Under the pieces are notes generated by a model that saw only the letters and a list, made by a program, of their open reading frames with translations, had not been told where the DNA came from and made no database searches. Position numbers and translations under genes: made by a program. From an uncultured Clostridia bacterium (GTDB lineage: Bacteria > Bacillota > Clostridia > Lachnospirales > Lachnospiraceae): 5,040 nucleotides of DNA. The DNA lies in NCBI GenBank assembly GCA_946614685.1, contig CAMOHF010000113.1, positions 1 to 5,040 on the forward strand, read 5' to 3'. Positions 4,450 through 5,040 of this stretch are shown here, piece by piece (position 1 is the first letter of the stretch; the number at the start of each line of letters is the position of its first letter).

Positions 4450-5040
4450 CGATGACCTTGATCTGATCAGGATCACCTGTGTGTACTGTGTTCGCGCGGA
4501 GCGTATCTCGACTCTCCACGATGCAATTCTCGATGTAGCAGTTATCGCCGATGTGTACATCGTTTAAGATCACGGAATTCTTGATCACGCAATTGTTACC
4601 GATGTATACCTTCTTGAAGAGGATGGAATCCTCAACCGTACCGTTGATGATACTTCCGCTGGCGATCAAACTGTTGTTCACAACTGCATCCTTGTTGTAC
4701 TTCGCAGGAGGAAGATCCTCAACCTTGGAGAATACATCCGGATGCTGTCTGAAGAAATAATCTCTGACATCCTTCTTCAGGAAATCCATATTGGTCTTGA
4801 AGTAGGACTCCACGGTACCGATGTTCCTCCAGTAGGAGTCAAGCTTGTATCCGTAGATCTTCTTGACGTTCTTGTAGCGGATCAGGATATCTGCAACGAA
4901 ATCCTTTCTTCCCTCTGCCGCGCAGGCCTCGAGAAGTTCGATCAGCTGACGTCTTCTGACAACATAGACACCGATGGATGCCGTATTCGTCTGTGCAACC
5001 AAAGGCTTCTCCTCGAAACCGGTCACACGTCCGTCCGGCG
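4421..5040 (-). CDS. glgD: Glycogen biosynthesis protein GlgD (partial, C-terminal 205 residues)
   Basis: The frame is open to the right edge, so the 5' part of the gene is missing. GlgD is the non- or weakly catalytic partner of GlgC in Firmicutes ADP-glucose pyrophosphorylase, which makes ADP-glucose from glucose 1-phosphate and ATP for glycogen. The fragment begins inside the nucleotidyltransferase domain: DGRVTGFEEKP (sugar-phosphate loop, fragment residues 2-12), SIGVYVV (22-28), DFVADIL (46-52) and YWRNIGTVESYF (69-80). It then passes through the linker with LPPAKY (109-114) into a left-handed beta-helix (about 118-185) with hexapeptide-like repeats such as NNSLIASGSIINGTVEDSIL. The PPAKY linker and the C-terminal IKVIVEKNF tail fit GlgD better than GlgC, which usually reads PPQY there. 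A GTG at 5026 lies within the conserved GRVTGF segment and is an internal valine, not a start. A glgC is expected immediately upstream, outside the window. Confidence 0.88.
   Translation of the reverse strand, partial: PDGRVTGFEEKPLVAQTNTASIGVYVVRRRQLIELLEACAAEGRKDFVADILIRYKNVKKIYGYKLDSYWRNIGTVESYFKTNMDFLKKDVRDYFFRQHPDVFSKVEDLPPAKYNKDAVVNNSLIASGSIINGTVEDSILFKKVYIGNNCVIKNSVILNDVHIGDNCYIENCIVESRDTLRANTVHTGDPDQIKVIVEKNFRYAL

Noticed and set aside
4421..5026. Reading glgD as a complete 201-residue gene starting at GTG 5026
   Set aside because: The frame continues upstream as PDGR joined to VTGFEEKP, a conserved internal motif of the nucleotidyltransferase domain, so the gene is cut by the window edge and the GTG is an internal codon.
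1..5040. Mobile element, CRISPR array, prophage, defence island or tRNA
   Set aside because: No direct-repeat arrays, terminal inverted repeats, transposase or integrase motifs, or tRNA-like folds were found; the genes are all core chromosomal functions.

Overview
The window comes from the chromosomal core of a low-GC-phylum (Firmicutes) bacterium, most likely class Clostridia and plausibly a Lachnospiraceae-type organism with near 50% GC. The reasons are the content and order of the genes: GlgD, SpoVG, HPr kinase/phosphorylase, a ROK glucokinase, MurB, RapZ (YvcJ) and WhiA. HprK together with SpoVG and WhiA points to Gram-positive bacteria. The exact family is an inference from gene order and protein style, since no search could be run. 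All seven genes lie on the minus strand, so transcription runs from high to low coordinates.

Layout in the direction of transcription: (1) 5040-4421, C-terminal two-thirds or so of glgD, entering from outside the window; (2) 4389-4120, spoVG, with a good candidate SigA promoter overlapping the end of glgD and a strong intrinsic terminator just after its stop; (3) 4061-3105 hprK and 3101-2160 glk, separated by 3 nt, followed by a second intrinsic terminator at 2101-2051; (4) 2024-1149 murB, 1152-277 rapZ and 275-1 whiA (partial), a tightly packed unit with a 4-nt ATGA overlap and a 1-nt gap. No gene-free stretch exceeds 135 bases, and no RNA gene, mobile element, CRISPR array or prophage was seen.

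Functionally the window joins carbon-storage and carbon-sensing genes (glycogen branch GlgD, HPr Ser-46 kinase HprK, glucokinase) to a cell-envelope and division block (MurB for UDP-MurNAc, RapZ as nucleotide-binding and possibly RNA-linked regulator, WhiA as division and chromosome factor). All of these are known families in a familiar type of arrangement, so I see no undescribed multi-gene system here.

The most interesting features are regulatory. The terminator closing the hprK-glk unit contains, in its loop and 5' arm, a good SigA promoter for murB (TTGAAT, 17 bp, TATGAT), so a murB transcript would start inside the loop and escape the hairpin. The spoVG terminator sits just 24 nt ahead of hprK, for which no convincing own promoter is visible, suggesting attenuated read-through. 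The WhiA N-terminus looks canonical for about 35 residues and then becomes hard to match to the family as I remember it.
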